A model generated the notes under the pieces. The model was given only the letters and a program-made list of their open reading frames with translations. It made no database searches and was not told where the DNA came from. This document shows, piece after piece, positions 1 through 10,481 of a DNA stretch of 64,000 bases. The stretch is from Effrenium voratum (Eukaryota; Sar; Dinophyceae; Suessiales; Symbiodiniaceae). The position numbers were made by a program, and so were the translations under genes. The stretch's first letter is position 1. Every line of letters begins with the position of its first letter. The stretch lies in the NCBI GenBank assembly GCA_963377175.1, contig CAUJNA010003241.1:249501-313500 (forward strand), written 5' to 3'.

Positions 1-158
1 GTTTCTGTGAAAAGCGGCCGCCAAAGGTAACTCCCCACAAGCAGCAAGGTTCATTCGTGGTAAGATAAACATGATCGAGCCATTATAAACATGGACTGGT
101 AAGATAAACATGTTTGAGCCAAGTCTTCTATCATGATTCAGCTAAGTAGACCAGTCCC

Positions 159-277
159 CAGTTGCCCAGTGGTGCCCTTTTTTCCTTTTTTGTTTTGGAA
201 GGGTGACCCTGCACAGTCAACCAACCAAAAGATTGGATGCCGGTTTTTTTCCCCATGGAAAATCCACTGGGCATCTG
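159..277. mobile_element. Introner-like element, family D
   Basis: The ends are inverted copies: CAGTTGCCCAGTGG on the left and CCACTGGGCATCTG on the right, about 119 bp apart. Related copies lie at 27500-27620 and 33313-33425. In the first two, the homology runs on for about 75 bp (to about 352 and 27725) and ends in another GGCCACTxGGCATCTG block. No coding capacity. Confidence 0.6.
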
Positions 278-420
278 GGCCCCGGCCACGCATACAGCTG
301 GAGCATTGCATTGGATCGCCGATGGGTCAGAAGAGGCCACTGGGCATCTGGGGGTCCGTTGAGCCAAGATCAACATGTACGGCGCGACTCGCCGGCGCGA
401 CAGACATCAACCCCCGCCAG

Positions 421-480
421 GAGGGCGACCTCGGGCTGTGCCAGCTGTTGGTGCAGGCAGCCGCGGACCTGAACTGCCCG
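421..480 (+). CDS. Ankyrin-repeat protein, exon A1 (partial repeat)
   Basis: The 20 codons read EGDLGLCQLLVQAAADLNCP, the second half of an ankyrin repeat (helix 2 plus the xADLN turn). A pyrimidine-rich stretch ending CGCCAG precedes it. The following GC can serve as the donor and joins in phase 0 to the next exon, restoring the spacing between the N of one repeat and the DGATPL of the next. Ankyrin repeats are protein-binding scaffolds, so the partner and cellular role cannot be inferred. The start of the gene lies upstream, probably outside the window. Confidence 0.65.
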
Positions 481-929
481 GCCCAGGACTGTGTCACGTC
501 AGAGGTTCCCCGTGGGCGTTTGTGAAGGGAGGCCAACAAGACACCATGGTTTTCCCCAACAGTACAGAGCAGAAAGCTCTGGGGTCTCTGCGAAACCGCA
601 ATTACAAATGAACAATAAGAAGTATCCAGAGTGTCAACAACGGCAGACTCAAGACGAACACGACACTATTTCAACCCTGACCATCTTTTTCCCAGCTGAA
701 AGCTATGGGGCAGAGACTCTCCAGGATCCGGAGTGGTTCGGACCGGCTCCAGGTGCCTGGGTTCCAGAAGGGTTCAGAAGGGGTTGGTGTTGGGGAACCT
801 GGGCCTATTTTAAAGGCCTGTTTAAAGGGACCGAGAAAGGGCAGGACACCAGGCATTTCTCAGATTCCCCTATTTGGATGCATACCCAAGTGAGTGGGAA
901 CCCCTTTGTAAGGAGTCTGCCTCACGCAG

Positions 930-1030
930 GACGGCGCCACGCCTTTGGTGGTGGCAGCGCAGAGCGGGCAGCTGCCGGTGCTGCGATACCTGGCCGACGC
1001 GAACGCAGAGCTGCGCCCGGATAGCAAGGG
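930..1030 (+). CDS. Ankyrin-repeat protein, exon A2 (one full repeat)
   Basis: This exon encodes one near-perfect 33-residue ankyrin repeat. It starts DGATPLVVAAQSGQLPVLRY and continues into LADANAEL. It follows the acceptor CTCACGCAG|GAC. The 3' end is uncertain. A GC donor at 1031 leaves two bases that join the acceptor at 1794. An alternative GC at 1024 leaves one base and pairs with an acceptor at 1802. Either keeps the frame into the next repeat. Each recognisable repeat in this gene sits on its own exon. Confidence 0.75.
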
Positions 1031-1061
1031 GCGGGGGTGGGGGTAGTTGTTTCAGCACATG

Positions 1062-1190
1062 TCTAGGGGTACCTTCCCCATTCTTTCCAGGGATCCTTCT
1101 TTTCAGGAAACCATCAAAATCCCAGGGAAACAGCTGGCTTTTGAAAAGAACGATGGTGGAAAAGAATTGGGAATCAACCCCAAGAACATG
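1062..1190. mobile_element. Intronic repeat, family H
   Basis: A block containing CATTCTTTCCAGG, GGAAAC and GAAAAGAACGATGGT is repeated in recognisable form at 5735-5860 (CATTCTTTCCAGG ... AAGAAAGAACGATGGT). Both include an internal CCAGG acceptor-like site and end near AATCAACCCC. Terminal repeats were not resolved. Confidence 0.45.
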
Positions 1191-1794
1191 GGTGAGACCC
1201 ATCCCGGATATCCAAAAGGGACGCCAAGGGAAAGCTCGGGTATCGGGGAGCCCGTTCGAGATCCATGCGTTATGATCCAGACCTCCAAGATTTACGGGAC
1301 CACCCCAAAACAAGCTTGCTGCGTGGCTTCCCTTTGCCGGTAAGTAGACCAACCGCTTCGTGTTTCATGGGCCTCAAACCCTGCCCGACATCTCAGGAGG
1401 TAAATCAACGGGCCTAGACCGACCATGGGCCTCCCAAACGATGCAAACCTGGACATTTCATGGATCTGCGCCCTTTTCAGGTTGACTCAACATTGAAAGG
1501 CACGTTGTTTCCCTTTTTTGACACCAACATGCGGGAATCCCCGCCAACTGGTTGAGTTTTTACTGGTTGTCCTGAGGTGGCCCAGGTATCTTCCTGCCTC
1601 AAACGGCTTGGCCTTCGCACATCTCTGACACCAACCAAAATGGTGGGTTTCCTTCTAGTTGGCCAACCAGAAAACGGTCCGCGTTGCCGGGAAAAGCAAC
1701 GCATTTTTGGCGTGTCTCATATTTTTTTGGGGGGACCCCGGACCCCCAAAACTTTTGGGGGGTTGAGTGAGCGAGCCACCCGGACGGGCCTCAG

Positions 1795-1900
1795 GGACAA
1801 AGTGGGCCAGCACGGCGCCACGGCCTTGTTCATCGCTGCTCTGCGGAACCACGCGCCCATGGCGGAGTTGCTCATTGAGCGGAGGGCCCAACTGGACCGA
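1795..1900 (+). CDS. Ankyrin-repeat protein, exon A3 (one repeat)
   Basis: The translation HGATALFIAALRNHAPMAEL, then LIERRAQLDR, is a clear ankyrin repeat with the conserved GAT.L...A.......ELL pattern. The acceptor CCTCAG|G gives a short DKVGQ linker. An alternative start at 1803 shortens the linker. A GC donor right after CGA (1901-1902) joins in phase 0 to exon A4 and reproduces the canonical inter-repeat spacing. This supports GC-AG splicing here. Confidence 0.75.
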
Positions 1901-2930
1901 GCCGAACCCACCCAACGGAACTCGCGACAAACGCTCGAACATGTCCTTAGTTGGGTGTTTCTCTCAAACTAGTTGTTCTTCTCTTTTGAATTCTTAAGAA
2001 TGACATTAGCTTCTTTTTTCTTTCGGATGGTTTCTGAAGAATTGGCTCCCTTTTGCGAAACCCACGTTCGTGGTCCAGAAAGGTCCTTTTGAAACTCATG
2101 GGTGTTGGAGCCCCCATGAAGCCACGGACCAAATGCTTAAAGGTCACCAAGTGGGGCCCGAGGCCCCGGAGTTTCTTCGGTTTTTCATATCCTCTCATGA
2201 ACAGCAAGCTGCCAATCATAGTGTCCGCTGCTCATCTGTGCCAAAGTTAAAAACCACTCCTTGTGTGGGCCATGGTCGTGGTTTCCCCCATAGTTGCCTG
2301 CCAGTTTGTCCCTGCGGTGGTTTATGACCATTTTCGCCAAACTCAAGCGAAGAACTCAGCCTCCCTAAACCTCTAGACCAATATTGCCAGTGATGCTCTC
2401 AGACCGCCTGCATTTGTTCTCCACGGAAATGGTGAGCGGTAACTCACTTCCCAATTTCCTGGACTTCAGACACTTTTTGGGCAGCCAACATCCTGGGAAA
2501 AGTGTTGACCAATTTCGCGCCCTTCGGCTTTGGTAGAGGTCCATCCCTTCCCGAGTGAATGTGCCCTATCAATGTGTGTGCTTTTCCCGGCCAGGAACAT
2601 GTATCATTGGGGGGGGGGTCATATTTAGTAGGGGGAACGGGTGGTCTCACTTCCTGACTGGATTGGCCAGAAGAAGTCCAAGACACATGTTTGCCATTTT
2701 GGTCTCAAACAAGGGACAACTATTCTGGGGTCGAATGGGAGCTCATTCCCTACTTTTAGCAATGACCCAAACATCGTTCCCCAATCCCCAAATATGCTGG
2801 CCTCCCCCCCCACGCCCTCAAATAATAGGGTTTGGGGGGACCCAGGGCGTCAGGACGTCCTGGGGAGCCGTTGGTGTTCCTGGTTGCATTTCAACCTCGG
2901 CTGGGCCGAAGCAGCATGCGAAAGGAGAAG

Positions 2931-2990
2931 CCGGGCGCTGACGGCGCCACGCCTCTTCGCGTGGCCGCGCAGCACGGGTCTTTGGAGCGG
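2931..2990 (+). CDS. Ankyrin-repeat protein, exon A4
   Basis: The 20 codons read PGADGATPLRVAAQHGSLER, the first half of an ankyrin repeat (beta-turn and helix 1). The exon is preceded by GGAGAAG and followed by GC after CGG, both phase 0. Downstream codons stay open but lose the ankyrin pattern, which supports ending the exon here. Confidence 0.7.
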
Positions 2991-3044
2991 GCGATTTCCA
3001 GCCGGGCCACCCTCCAAGAATTGAAGCTGGGGCTCAGTAAGGAT

Positions 3045-3130
3045 TGAGAAATGGAATGACCCCTAGTAAACCATCCGTTTCCTTGAAGGGTGTCCGCAGG
3101 TTCATTGCCTCATTCCCTGAGCACCAACAA
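3045..3130. mobile_element. Introner-like element, family G
   Basis: It starts with GGAATGACC and ends CATTCCCTGAGCACCAACAAG, giving inverted GGAATGA/TCATTCC ends. Related sequence occurs at 4338-4430 and 22523-22600; the right end alone recurs at 31660-31695 (CATTCCC...CTGAGAACCAGCAAG). Length is 80-95 bp. Confidence 0.5.
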
Positions 3131-3155
3131 GAATACGTAGAAGCTGACAGAAGGG

Positions 3156-3445
3156 GTTTTGGAAGACGAAAGCCTTTCCTTTTGGGGAAGCGAGTGACCT
3201 GTCCATTTCCATGGTTGTTGCAAAAAGGGTAAGCAGGCACGAAAAGAGGAAAACGGTAGCTGGGGGTGCTGGGAAGACAAAAGCGTTTCTTTTGGGGAAG
3301 CGATTCTCCTGGCCACTTCATAGTTGCTACAAAAAGGGAAGCACGGAAAAATGAAAACGGTAGTTGGGGGGGTGCTTGGGAAGGTTGCTTTCCTTTTGGA
3401 GAAGCAATTCCCCTGTCCACTTCCATCGTTGGAAAGAGGGTGCCC
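3156..3445. repeat. Three-copy tandem repeat, about 107-bp unit
   Basis: GGAAGACGAAAGCCTTTCC recurs as diverged copies starting near 3160, 3270 and 3376. Each is followed by TTTTGGGGAAGCGA-like and CCACTTCCAT-like segments and by GAAAACGGTAG. The copies differ by roughly 10-15%, so the array is not recent. Confidence 0.65.
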
Positions 3446-3613
3446 CCAAACACACACCGCCGCCGAAAGCCGCTTTTCGCCACCACCCCAAGCAACCAAT
3501 TTCAGTCTATAAGCTTCTCCAATGGGGGTGTCATTGGACCTAGATCAGTGCTGCCTCGTGGGCAAGACTAGAAGCACTTCTCTGTGCTTTGTATTTCCAG
3601 GTCCTTTGGGAAG

Positions 3614-3709
3614 AGCCGGTGGACCACAACCCCGCGCGAGGACGCGGCGCGGAGTCTGGTGGCCGCGTCCGCGGAGGTGTGCGACGAGGTGGCCACCCTC
3701 CTGCGCGAA
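3614..3709 (+). CDS. Ankyrin-repeat protein, exon A5 (diverged repeat)
   Basis: The frame reads DAARSLVAASAEVCDEVATL then LRE. This is a GC-rich segment resembling ankyrin helices 1 and 2 but lacking a clear GATPL. The start could be 3614 (after GGGAAG) or 3641 (after GCGCGAG); both are phase 0 with A4. A GC donor follows GAA. A5 is less certain than A2-A4 because the repeat is diverged. No later ankyrin exon is certain; NGADVNF near 6080 is the only further hint. Confidence 0.5.
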
Positions 3710-3775
3710 GCGGAGGATGAGACGGGCCATCCGACGTGGCGAAAAGGGCGGCCGCGCGCCTGCGCTCGAAACACA

Positions 3776-3832
3776 ATCGAGCCATGGCAGCCATCAGGAC
3801 AATCGAGCCATGGCAGCCATCAGGACATTTGG
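3776..3832. repeat. Exact 26-27 bp tandem duplication
   Basis: The unit ACAATCGAGCCATGGCAGCC plus ATCAGG occurs twice in direct succession. Confidence 0.8.
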
Positions 3833-3954
3833 GGGTTACGGCATTTGAGCTACGCACAAGAAATGATGACTAATTGTTATACAACTATATATATGACTAT
3901 ATCCGTTTTGGCCCTACTGCCCCAAACCAAACCCGCAATACCACAAGCCCCCCC

Positions 3955-4140
3955 CCAGGCCACGGAGAGACCGAGCACCGAGCACTGGCCAGGCGCGCGC
4001 AGTGGCGCTGGCCTGCGGCAGCTTCGCGACGCCCCGGCGCCTGGAGATTTTCGGGGAGGCGCGGGGCTCGCGCGGGGCTCGCGCGTGGCTCGCGCGTGGC
4101 TCGGGCGCTCGGTTTTGGGGCACCGGGGCGATAGGGAAAG
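3955..4140 (+). other. GC-rich island with short direct repeats
   Basis: A strongly GC-rich stretch contains repeated GCGCGGGGCTCGCGCG and GTGGCTCGCGC units near 4060-4115. All three + frames are open for a stretch, so coding is possible but no domain is visible. It follows the last ankyrin-like exon and may be an exon or a low-complexity island. Confidence 0.3.
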
Positions 4141-4337
4141 GCCACCTGGTGGTGATTTGGATTGGTGAAACTGCGAATTTCAAACGCAGTTTGAAGGTGC
4201 TCCCTGCGTCGACATCCACCAAACCAGTTGCCGCCCACTAGGAGCCCCAGGTGAAACAAGATCCACAGATCAATCAACCTGACGTCCCCCTCGAAGCTTG
4301 CTGGTGCTCACTCGGGAACGACCCAGGGTTTTGGGAA

Positions 4338-4430
4338 TGAACCGTTTGGGGATTCACTTCAAGGAAACCGTGGGGGATGGTGAATAGGGGTCATTCCCTC
4401 ATTCCCTGCTGAGAACCAGCAAGTAAGCTG
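4338..4430. mobile_element. Introner-like element, family G copy
   Basis: Begins GGAATGAACCGTTTGGGG and ends TCATTCCCTGCTGAGAACC. Its closest relative in the window is at 22523-22600, which shares GGAATGAACCGTT and GGGGTCATTCCC. Confidence 0.5.
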
Positions 4431-4931
4431 GGAGTCTATCGTGGGTTTGGGGAGGACATGGAGGACATTCCCTACATTCCAACCACTAAAGCCGTTTCGT
4501 TATACTCCAATTTCTCCATGTTTCGGGGAACACAAATATGTTTTGCCAATATGTTTTGCCAATGGCTCATACCCTTCTGTCCAGTATCAGTAACAAGGAA
4601 CCCACCAGAGAGAAATGCCCCCCCCTTTTAAAGAGAAATCGTCTTCCAAGACCTCAGTTAGGTTCCGTCTTAGTGGACCGGGTACAGAGGTGTGCTTTTC
4701 GGTCAGTTTGGTTCGAAACAGATGGGTTCCACTGCCTTAGAGGGGTCTTCTGCCCCATTTAGGAGGGAAACAGTTAGGCTCCTCTCAGCGCCTCTCGGCA
4801 GCTCTCCGTGCGAGGAGCTCCCCTTTGTTACCCACCGGCCCCCCATCCACACGCCGGCGCGGGGCCTCGGGGCCTGTAACAATTCGGTTTGCGGATGGTG
4901 CTGTTCGACCTTGGGGAGTTTCTCAAAATTT

Positions 4932-5130
4932 TGGTGGGTGAATTCACCACCCATTTTAGTGTTGCCTAGTGACATGGCTGTGGTTGTCAAAACCAATGGG
5001 ACCATTTTGGTTGGTAGGTGAATTCACCACCCATCTTAGGCTTTGTTGTAGTGGTTGGATTGAATCAGATGTTCACTGGGGGTGCGATTTGGGTTTTGAC
5101 CCATGGCCATATGGGGAGGTTCTCGAAATG
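4932..5130. repeat. Intronic repeat, family N, with palindromic GGTGAATTCACC
   Basis: GGTGAATTCACCACCCAT occurs twice (about 4936 and 5020), each time followed by TTAG. Further on come GATGTTCACTGGGGGT and GTTTTGACCCATG. The same order (GTGCACCACCCATTTTAG, then the last two motifs) is found at 14735-14815. The core GGTGAATTCACC is a perfect 12-bp palindrome. Confidence 0.55.
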
Positions 5131-6054
5131 GATTTCGGACCCCTTTTTAGGTTGTATTTGAAGGCAAGCACCAGAAGGACACCAACTTGGGGGATACTAT
5201 GTTGAGACACATCTATGTGGGTGTGTCATTTTTTGGGGGTACCCCTGCTTTGGTTGGTGTTTGAAGGGGAACCAAGAGGAAACCGTCCCATTTTGGGGGG
5301 TCCCTTAAAGAAAAGACAACCGGGGAACCAGGATCAGGGTCCTTGAGACCCGGTTCGCGTTGCCAGTGTTGGATTTGTACGATATGCTTTTGGGCATCCT
5401 TCTTGGGTCTGTGAAACCATCCCAACCAGAGTTCCAGTTGCGGATCACCATATTTCGCTAGACTTGAGTTGGGGCCGTTTGTAGAAAATTGTCACTTTTT
5501 TCCATTTGCTTCCTCTCCCGGCTGCCAACCACTTGACTAACCCCTCGTCTACAAGAAAGTACGGAGCCAATTTGTTGGATCTTGGGAATTCGATGTTTGG
5601 ATGTGGCGAACTACATTACTCAGTTGTTCAGGTTGGAACCACCTCAAAAGTGATTGGTGGACATGGACATTCCCACCAAAATGATGTTCATCATTTCGGT
5701 TCCCTAACTAAGATTCACCCCCATGTTTCACCTTTTTCTCGCGGTGCCTTCGCCATTCTTTCCAGGAATCCTTCTTTCTAGCAAACTGCCACAAACTCAG
5801 GGATAAGCGGCTGCTTTTTGAAGAAAGAACGATGGTTGACAAGAAAGCGGAATCAACCCCTGGATTTTTAGGTCTTTCAGTGCCACGATTCGCACCTTCA
5901 GCCCCCCAATCGCTGCCATCAAGGCACTTATGGAGAAGATCGGGCATTTGCTGGTGGTAGGCGCCGCTTGTTTTTTTTTGGGGGGGACCTTTGGGGTCTT
6001 TGGGGGGAACATAGTTTGGGCAGCTGCTTCATAGCGTTTGCGACCGAAACCCCA

Positions 6055-6465
6055 TAGCCACGTTTTGAAGCGACAATGCAAAACGGCGCAGACGTCAATT
6101 TTTCCCCGCGTGTGGCCAGGGAATTCAGGCTGATGACAAGTCACCCTTTCGGCCTTCGTTTTCAGAACGGAGATAGCAAAATCGTGGCAATCTTTTCAAG
6201 AGATCAAGTTCATGCTTAAATGGGTTTAGTTGCTCGGCAATCAACACCACATTTGCACTTGTTGACTGTTGACTACATCGACCTGCCAGGCAAATCTCCA
6301 ACCGGCAAGGCCAATTCAAAGTCATACCCATATCCAAACCTATGTGGTCTAGTCCCTGAGCAACAGACTCGACTCGGACAGTTTTTTTTGGATGCTGGAT
6401 GCAGTTGGACTTCAATCAAAGTGAACGAGCGGCGTTCACGTTTCAGACTGCTCGTCGTCCTTTGA
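6055..6465 (+). other. Two adjacent protein-like open frames, unassigned
   Basis: After CATAG at 6054 a frame reads through MQNGADVNFSPRVAREF and ends at TAA near 6217. NGADVN is ankyrin-like, which could make this another exon of the upstream gene. An overlapping-context ORF from 6220 to 6465 (81 codons) follows in another frame, with no family signature. No introner motif interrupts the region. It could be an exon, a retro-fragment or chance. Confidence 0.25.
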
Positions 6466-6888
6466 GTTGGTACCCATTTTTTTGTGGCTTCAAAGGGAAA
6501 TGCTAAAAGTAAAACCACCGTTTCGGGGTTCCCCGAAAACAGATCAACCACTGGCATTATCTTGGCTTCTAGACTGAGATGGATGAAAATCCTTGATTAT
6601 TTTGGATCCTTCTAACTCATTCCCTACTCAGAACGAGTACTGAGTTGCGGGTCCCTTTATCTTCCCAAAAAAGTGGACTATGAACCTAGCTCTGTGAAAA
6701 CACACCAAGATTTGAGGGTCAAACAGGGACCCTCCATCATTGCACCCATCTTACTAGAAACAAAGCAAGGTGATTCACAAGAAACGATTGCACAAGCAGC
6801 TCAGGTGGTATTTCTAGCAGCCCCCTGGAACGTCCTGGAACCGGGTTTCCTGAAAGCAAGCCGGTTAAACCGCCCCTTATCGCCTATC

Positions 6889-6997
6889 CTTCCATTTGCT
6901 TAAGACTATTCTTTATTTTCCCCTGTTGGTTAAAAAGGACATCTATCACTACTGGACATATTTTCTTTTTTTTCCAGGGAGCTTAGGCAAATGGCAG
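6889..6997. mobile_element. Introner-like element, family C, with TIRs and TATC duplication
   Basis: The left end is CTTCCATTTGCTTAAG and the right end is CTTAGGCAAATGGCAG, an imperfect inverted pair. The flanks show TATC on both sides (6885-6888 and 6998-7001). The interior has CCCCTGTTGGTT, ATCTATCACTACTGGACATA and TTTTCCAG. Other copies are at 27102-27201 and 61942-62047. Partial ones are near 16552-16612 and 50095-50190. Confidence 0.75.
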
Positions 6998-7017
6998 TAT
7001 CTGGGTATCTGCCTGTT

Positions 7018-7160
7018 GGGTGGCTCAGGCGCAGGCCTGAGCGCCGCGGACGCCATTTTGCACGTCCTCACCGGCCCCGGTGCGGCAGCAGGTGCCGCCG
7101 GGCGGAAGGTGCAGGTGACCCACGTGCGGCTCGGCTCGGCGCTCGGCTCTCGGCTTGCGA
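7018..7160 (+). CDS. Candidate coding exon, GC-rich, unrecognised
   Basis: One frame reads GGSGAGLSAADAILHVLTG and later RKVQVTHVRLGS, a protein-like composition in a GC-rich island directly after a family C element. The family is not recognised. The GGSGAG glycine run is not sufficient to call a nucleotide-binding fold. Boundaries are approximate. Confidence 0.35.
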
Positions 7161-7941
7161 GGGCTGAGCTTCCTTCTTGGTGTTCTAGACAGAAGCTTGT
7201 TGGTCCACTCAAGGCGTTCCGCCCACCTTGGCATCTGCAGAGGGACTCCGTTGAGTGTTATCTCCGCCGTCAACATGACCAGGGTATCCAGAGGACAAGA
7301 CTTTGAGAATGCAGGCCCATTCAAGGCGAGTTTCCTTGGTAGGGATGATGCCGTTTTCATTGGAAATATGGTCCGTCATGGGGTACCTGTATTCTCAGAT
7401 GAATCATGGAGCCTGCAGAGCCCACCCGCTTTTTGCGGCATCTGCGTTTAGGGAACCTTTTCAATCACAACCTGGCGGACAAATTTGGAGGAACTTCCTC
7501 CTAAATGGGACAACCGTATCATCTCTTGTTTAAGCTGCAAACATTGTACATAGTGGGAACCTTGGATCAATAAGCCCCAGTTTATTAATATGGGGTGCCT
7601 TGGTTTTAGTGTGTTTTTCCCATCACTCTTCAAGGGCCTCCAGCCCCAGATGAAATAAACAGGGTTTGATGAATCCGGGGTCAACAGGGGATAATATATA
7701 ACCACCATTATTTACCGTTCAGGAGATTCATCATCCAAATTGGGTCCCCTTGGTTGCCATTCGGGTGGAACCTGCATGCCGCCAAAAAAGTTGGGGCTTC
7801 TCATGAAACAAAATGACACCGGCAACGGGTGAACAATGGCTGGTGTTCAAGGAAGCCTTTCTCCAAACCAAACCAATTCATGTGCAGAGATGGAGCAGAA
7901 AGCTTTGGGACAGCCAAAAAACTGTCCGAGCACCGGCCAAG

Positions 7942-8046
7942 AGCTTGGCGCGGGGCTTCTGCGTGTTGCTTGGGCGAAACGCCCGGGAATTGTGGGAGCC
8001 GAGGTTCCGGGGCGCCGCGCAGCAGACGAAGATCGGCAAGATGTGG
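7942..8046 (+). CDS. Candidate coding exon, unrecognised
   Basis: After GGCCAAG a frame reads SLARGFCVLLGRNARELWEP and then FRGAAQQTKIGKM. The stretch is GC-rich compared with its flanks, but a second frame is equally open. No domain was identified. Confidence 0.25.
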
Positions 8047-8468
8047 CTTGGCCGGGTCATGTTTCAGGCCAGTGGGACGTTGAACATGCTTGCATGCAAA
8101 ATCATTTCAAAGCGTAGTTTCTGGTTTTGCCGGCTTGTCCTTTCTTTTTTCCCCCCCCCCCTTTTTTCGGAGGAAGAACATGCTTGGGCCCGAGGTTCTC
8201 ACAGCTTCTCCGGATTTGAGAAGTGCCAGACCTTCCGGAGCATACTTATCATTTTCTGGCAAGCGGTTCCACAGGTCTAAACCGAGCGAAGAACAACAAC
8301 CATGATGAAGGCCCCGAAGAATGGGGTTCTAATTCGTATTTCAGGCGTTGGAACTATTGAAGACTTGCAGATAGGCCTGCATGGATGCTGAGTGGTACCC
8401 TTTTCGAGGTTGCCAGAAAAAGAAGCGAGGTCTTTAGATTTAGACAGGTCTTTTTGTCTCCACCTGCC

Positions 8469-8606
8469 ATGGCTGCAACACCTCAAGCCAAGTCTCTGGG
8501 TTCGCACCGGAGGTTTGGCGGCTCCACAAGCTCCACGTACCGCGACGAGGAGTGGCTGGCGCGGCTCATGGCGCGAAAGGACTCCGACCCGCGGTACCGA
8601 CCCCTG
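8469..8606 (+). CDS. Candidate exon B1, possible start of a gene
   Basis: ATG in a CTGCCATGG context opens MAATPQAKSLGSHRRFGG. It continues through YRDEEWLARLMARKDSDP to RYRPL. GC follows CTG at 8607, and the frame joins in phase 0 to exon B2. The upstream TTTAGACAG could be an acceptor, so the true exon may begin near 8449. The composition is strongly protein-like, but no family is recognised. Confidence 0.5.
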
Positions 8607-8998
8607 GCGCCTTGCGAAGAAAGCGGGTCCTTCAAACGGCTGGCTCGTCGCTTTGTTGGGGGATACCCTGGAAAAAGGTTGTGTGTGTGTGTGTGGTTCT
8701 TCTTCTTTTTCTGGAAACCCAAAGGAAACACCCTTGCCGTTTTTCGGGGTCCAAGTCCTAAACAGGTTTTAAAGGGAAACCAAAAGGAAAGCCTCGCGTT
8801 TTTGCGGGGAATCCCACAAACGATTCTCTTGCCATTTTTTCTGGTGGTCGAACCCTAAAGACAGACCCAAATGAAGAGAACGGGGACTCGGGGGAATGGA
8901 GGTTTTCTTGGCCCGAGGTACCTAAGTCTCCCTTGTCTTTTGTCGGGCGTTGGGCCATGCAGCGTTGGAGATATTGGCCCGTTTTGGTGGTTGCCGAG
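8607..8998 (+). other. Intron with GT repeat
   Basis: Intron between B1 and B2. It holds a short GT microsatellite at 8681-8695 and repeated GGAAACCCAAAGGAAAC / GGGAAACCAAAAGGAAAG blocks. No coding signal. Confidence 0.4.
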
Positions 8999-9073
8999 GC
9001 GGAGGCGCAGCTGTTGGAGATCACGGAGGAGGGCACCTGCAAATTGCAGACGCCCACGGGCGAGGAGACCGTC
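8999..9073 (+). CDS. Candidate exon B2
   Basis: After TTGCCGAG the 25 codons read AEAQLLEITEEGTCKLQTPT then GEETV. This resembles a small beta-barrel such as a myosin/kinesin-associated SH3-like or Tudor-like turn (QLL.I...GTC.LQT..GEE), although the homology is not firm. GC follows GTC (9074). It joins B1 in phase 0 by a GC-AG intron. Confidence 0.55.
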
Positions 9074-10481
9074 GCTGAGGCTGGAGCCGCCGCCATTTTT
9101 TTGGCGCGGCGTTTTGGTTTTGAGGCGGCAAAAGGCGTTTTTGGTTGGGCCTTCTCTTTTCTTTCTTTTTTTTTTGTGTGTGTGTGTGTGTTTTTTTTTT
9201 GGGGAGAGGCGCGGTTGGTGTGGCGTCTTCTGTTTTTTTTTGGGGGGGAGCTGCGTTTTGTTTTGCCTTCAGAGTTGGCATGGTCATGTTTCAACTGGCC
9301 GATTTTCGAGACGCTAGCTTAACACCCAAGTAAGAATCTAGACTCTTGGAAAACAAGTTGGATGCGCTGTCCGTGCATTTCACCTGTTCTTCCCCATGTT
9401 GGTTCTTTTTAGCACTCTTTTGGTACTCTTTTTTATATCCCAATGGTGTAGATCCGCAAAAGTCGCATCAAAACCATGTTCTGAATAGAACAACTCGCAG
9501 TTTAGCAGGTGGGGGGCCCAACTGGGTACGGGTCAAAACTAAACCACCAGGAATTGCACCGTAGGATTTAATCCTTTCCATTTACCAGGGCAACCGACCA
9601 GCCAAGTGAGGCATTTGTCTCACAAGGTTGGCTTTCTCTTCGTGGCCCTTGCCCAAAACAACCGCTCTGAAGAAAAGAAACCCAAGGGACCAACATGTCA
9701 TTCAACCACCCCCTTTCCCCTATTTTGAGGTACCGTAACCAAAAATACGGCACAGCCATTGGCGGTTTCCAGTTGCGGTTTCCTTTTAAACCTCCCCTTC
9801 CAACATGACGTTCGGCGAAAAAGGCGAACAGAAAACAGCCGAAAAAGAGGTACCCGTCTCCCTTCCAACAAAAAGACCTACCCTCCTACAGCCTTTTGGG
9901 AAATGGACCTCCGTTTTTAAGACAAGCCACACCTCCAAACGGCAAACATCGCTAAGAAGCCCCAACTCCAGGTGACCCAATCTGCCGATCGGTTGCGACC
10001 CATTTCGAATTTAACCAAACGACCCAATTTGTTTGACCCAAGCTCCGGGTGCGCACGTTCAGTACCCCCAGCCCTCGGCTCAGCTTCCCTCCGGGAGCTT
10101 CGTGGTTAGCTGTCGGATGGAAACCCCGAGTTAAGGCCTCTAGAACAGGGGGAATCATCCCGTCACCAGCCCAATCTCACGAACTGGGCGGGTCCTGTAC
10201 CTAAGAAACGCTCCAAGCCCAAACAAGTTGCCAAGAATAGGACATACTAAGAAACAAACTGAAAGCAAAAGAGCACAAAGCGCGAAAAAACAGCACCTCT
10301 TTCGAATCCAACCCACTTCCTTTTTTAAATGCACAATATTTTGACAATTCAAATCCAAGCCACCGAATTTTACACATACCCAGCCTGCAAAATACGGGTA
10401 TTTCCCATTTACCCACCAATAAAAACCCAGGATTCACCCAGATTACCCCAAGCCATCCACCCCCCCCGAACTCATCGCCAG
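9074..10481 (+). other. Intron-like stretch with T/G-rich tracts
   Basis: It contains long T- and G-rich runs (9155-9260), diverged pieces of family I at about 9530-9600 and 9725-9760, and no supportable exon. The open minus-strand frames here come from T-rich low complexity. Confidence 0.4.

Larger units (their letters stand above)
481..3613 (+). other. Introns between ankyrin exons
   Basis: The four introns (481-929, 1031-1794, 1901-2930, 2991-3613) contain no other recognisable genes. Intron 2 carries an element at 1062-1190 (family H). Intron 4 carries a family G element and a 107-bp tandem repeat. Intron 3 shows nothing beyond G- and T-rich intronic sequence. Confidence 0.5.
3710..7017 (+). 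other. Element-rich non-coding stretch after the ankyrin exons
   Basis: Apart from the repeats listed separately, this 3.3 kb holds a diverged GGGTACCCC...GGAACCAAGAGGAAACC block at about 5235-5345 (family F; relatives near 12870-12930, 17690-17790 and 57367-57450), a family H copy at 5735-5860, and a protein-like stretch at 6055-6465. Nothing else is recognised. Confidence 0.4.
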
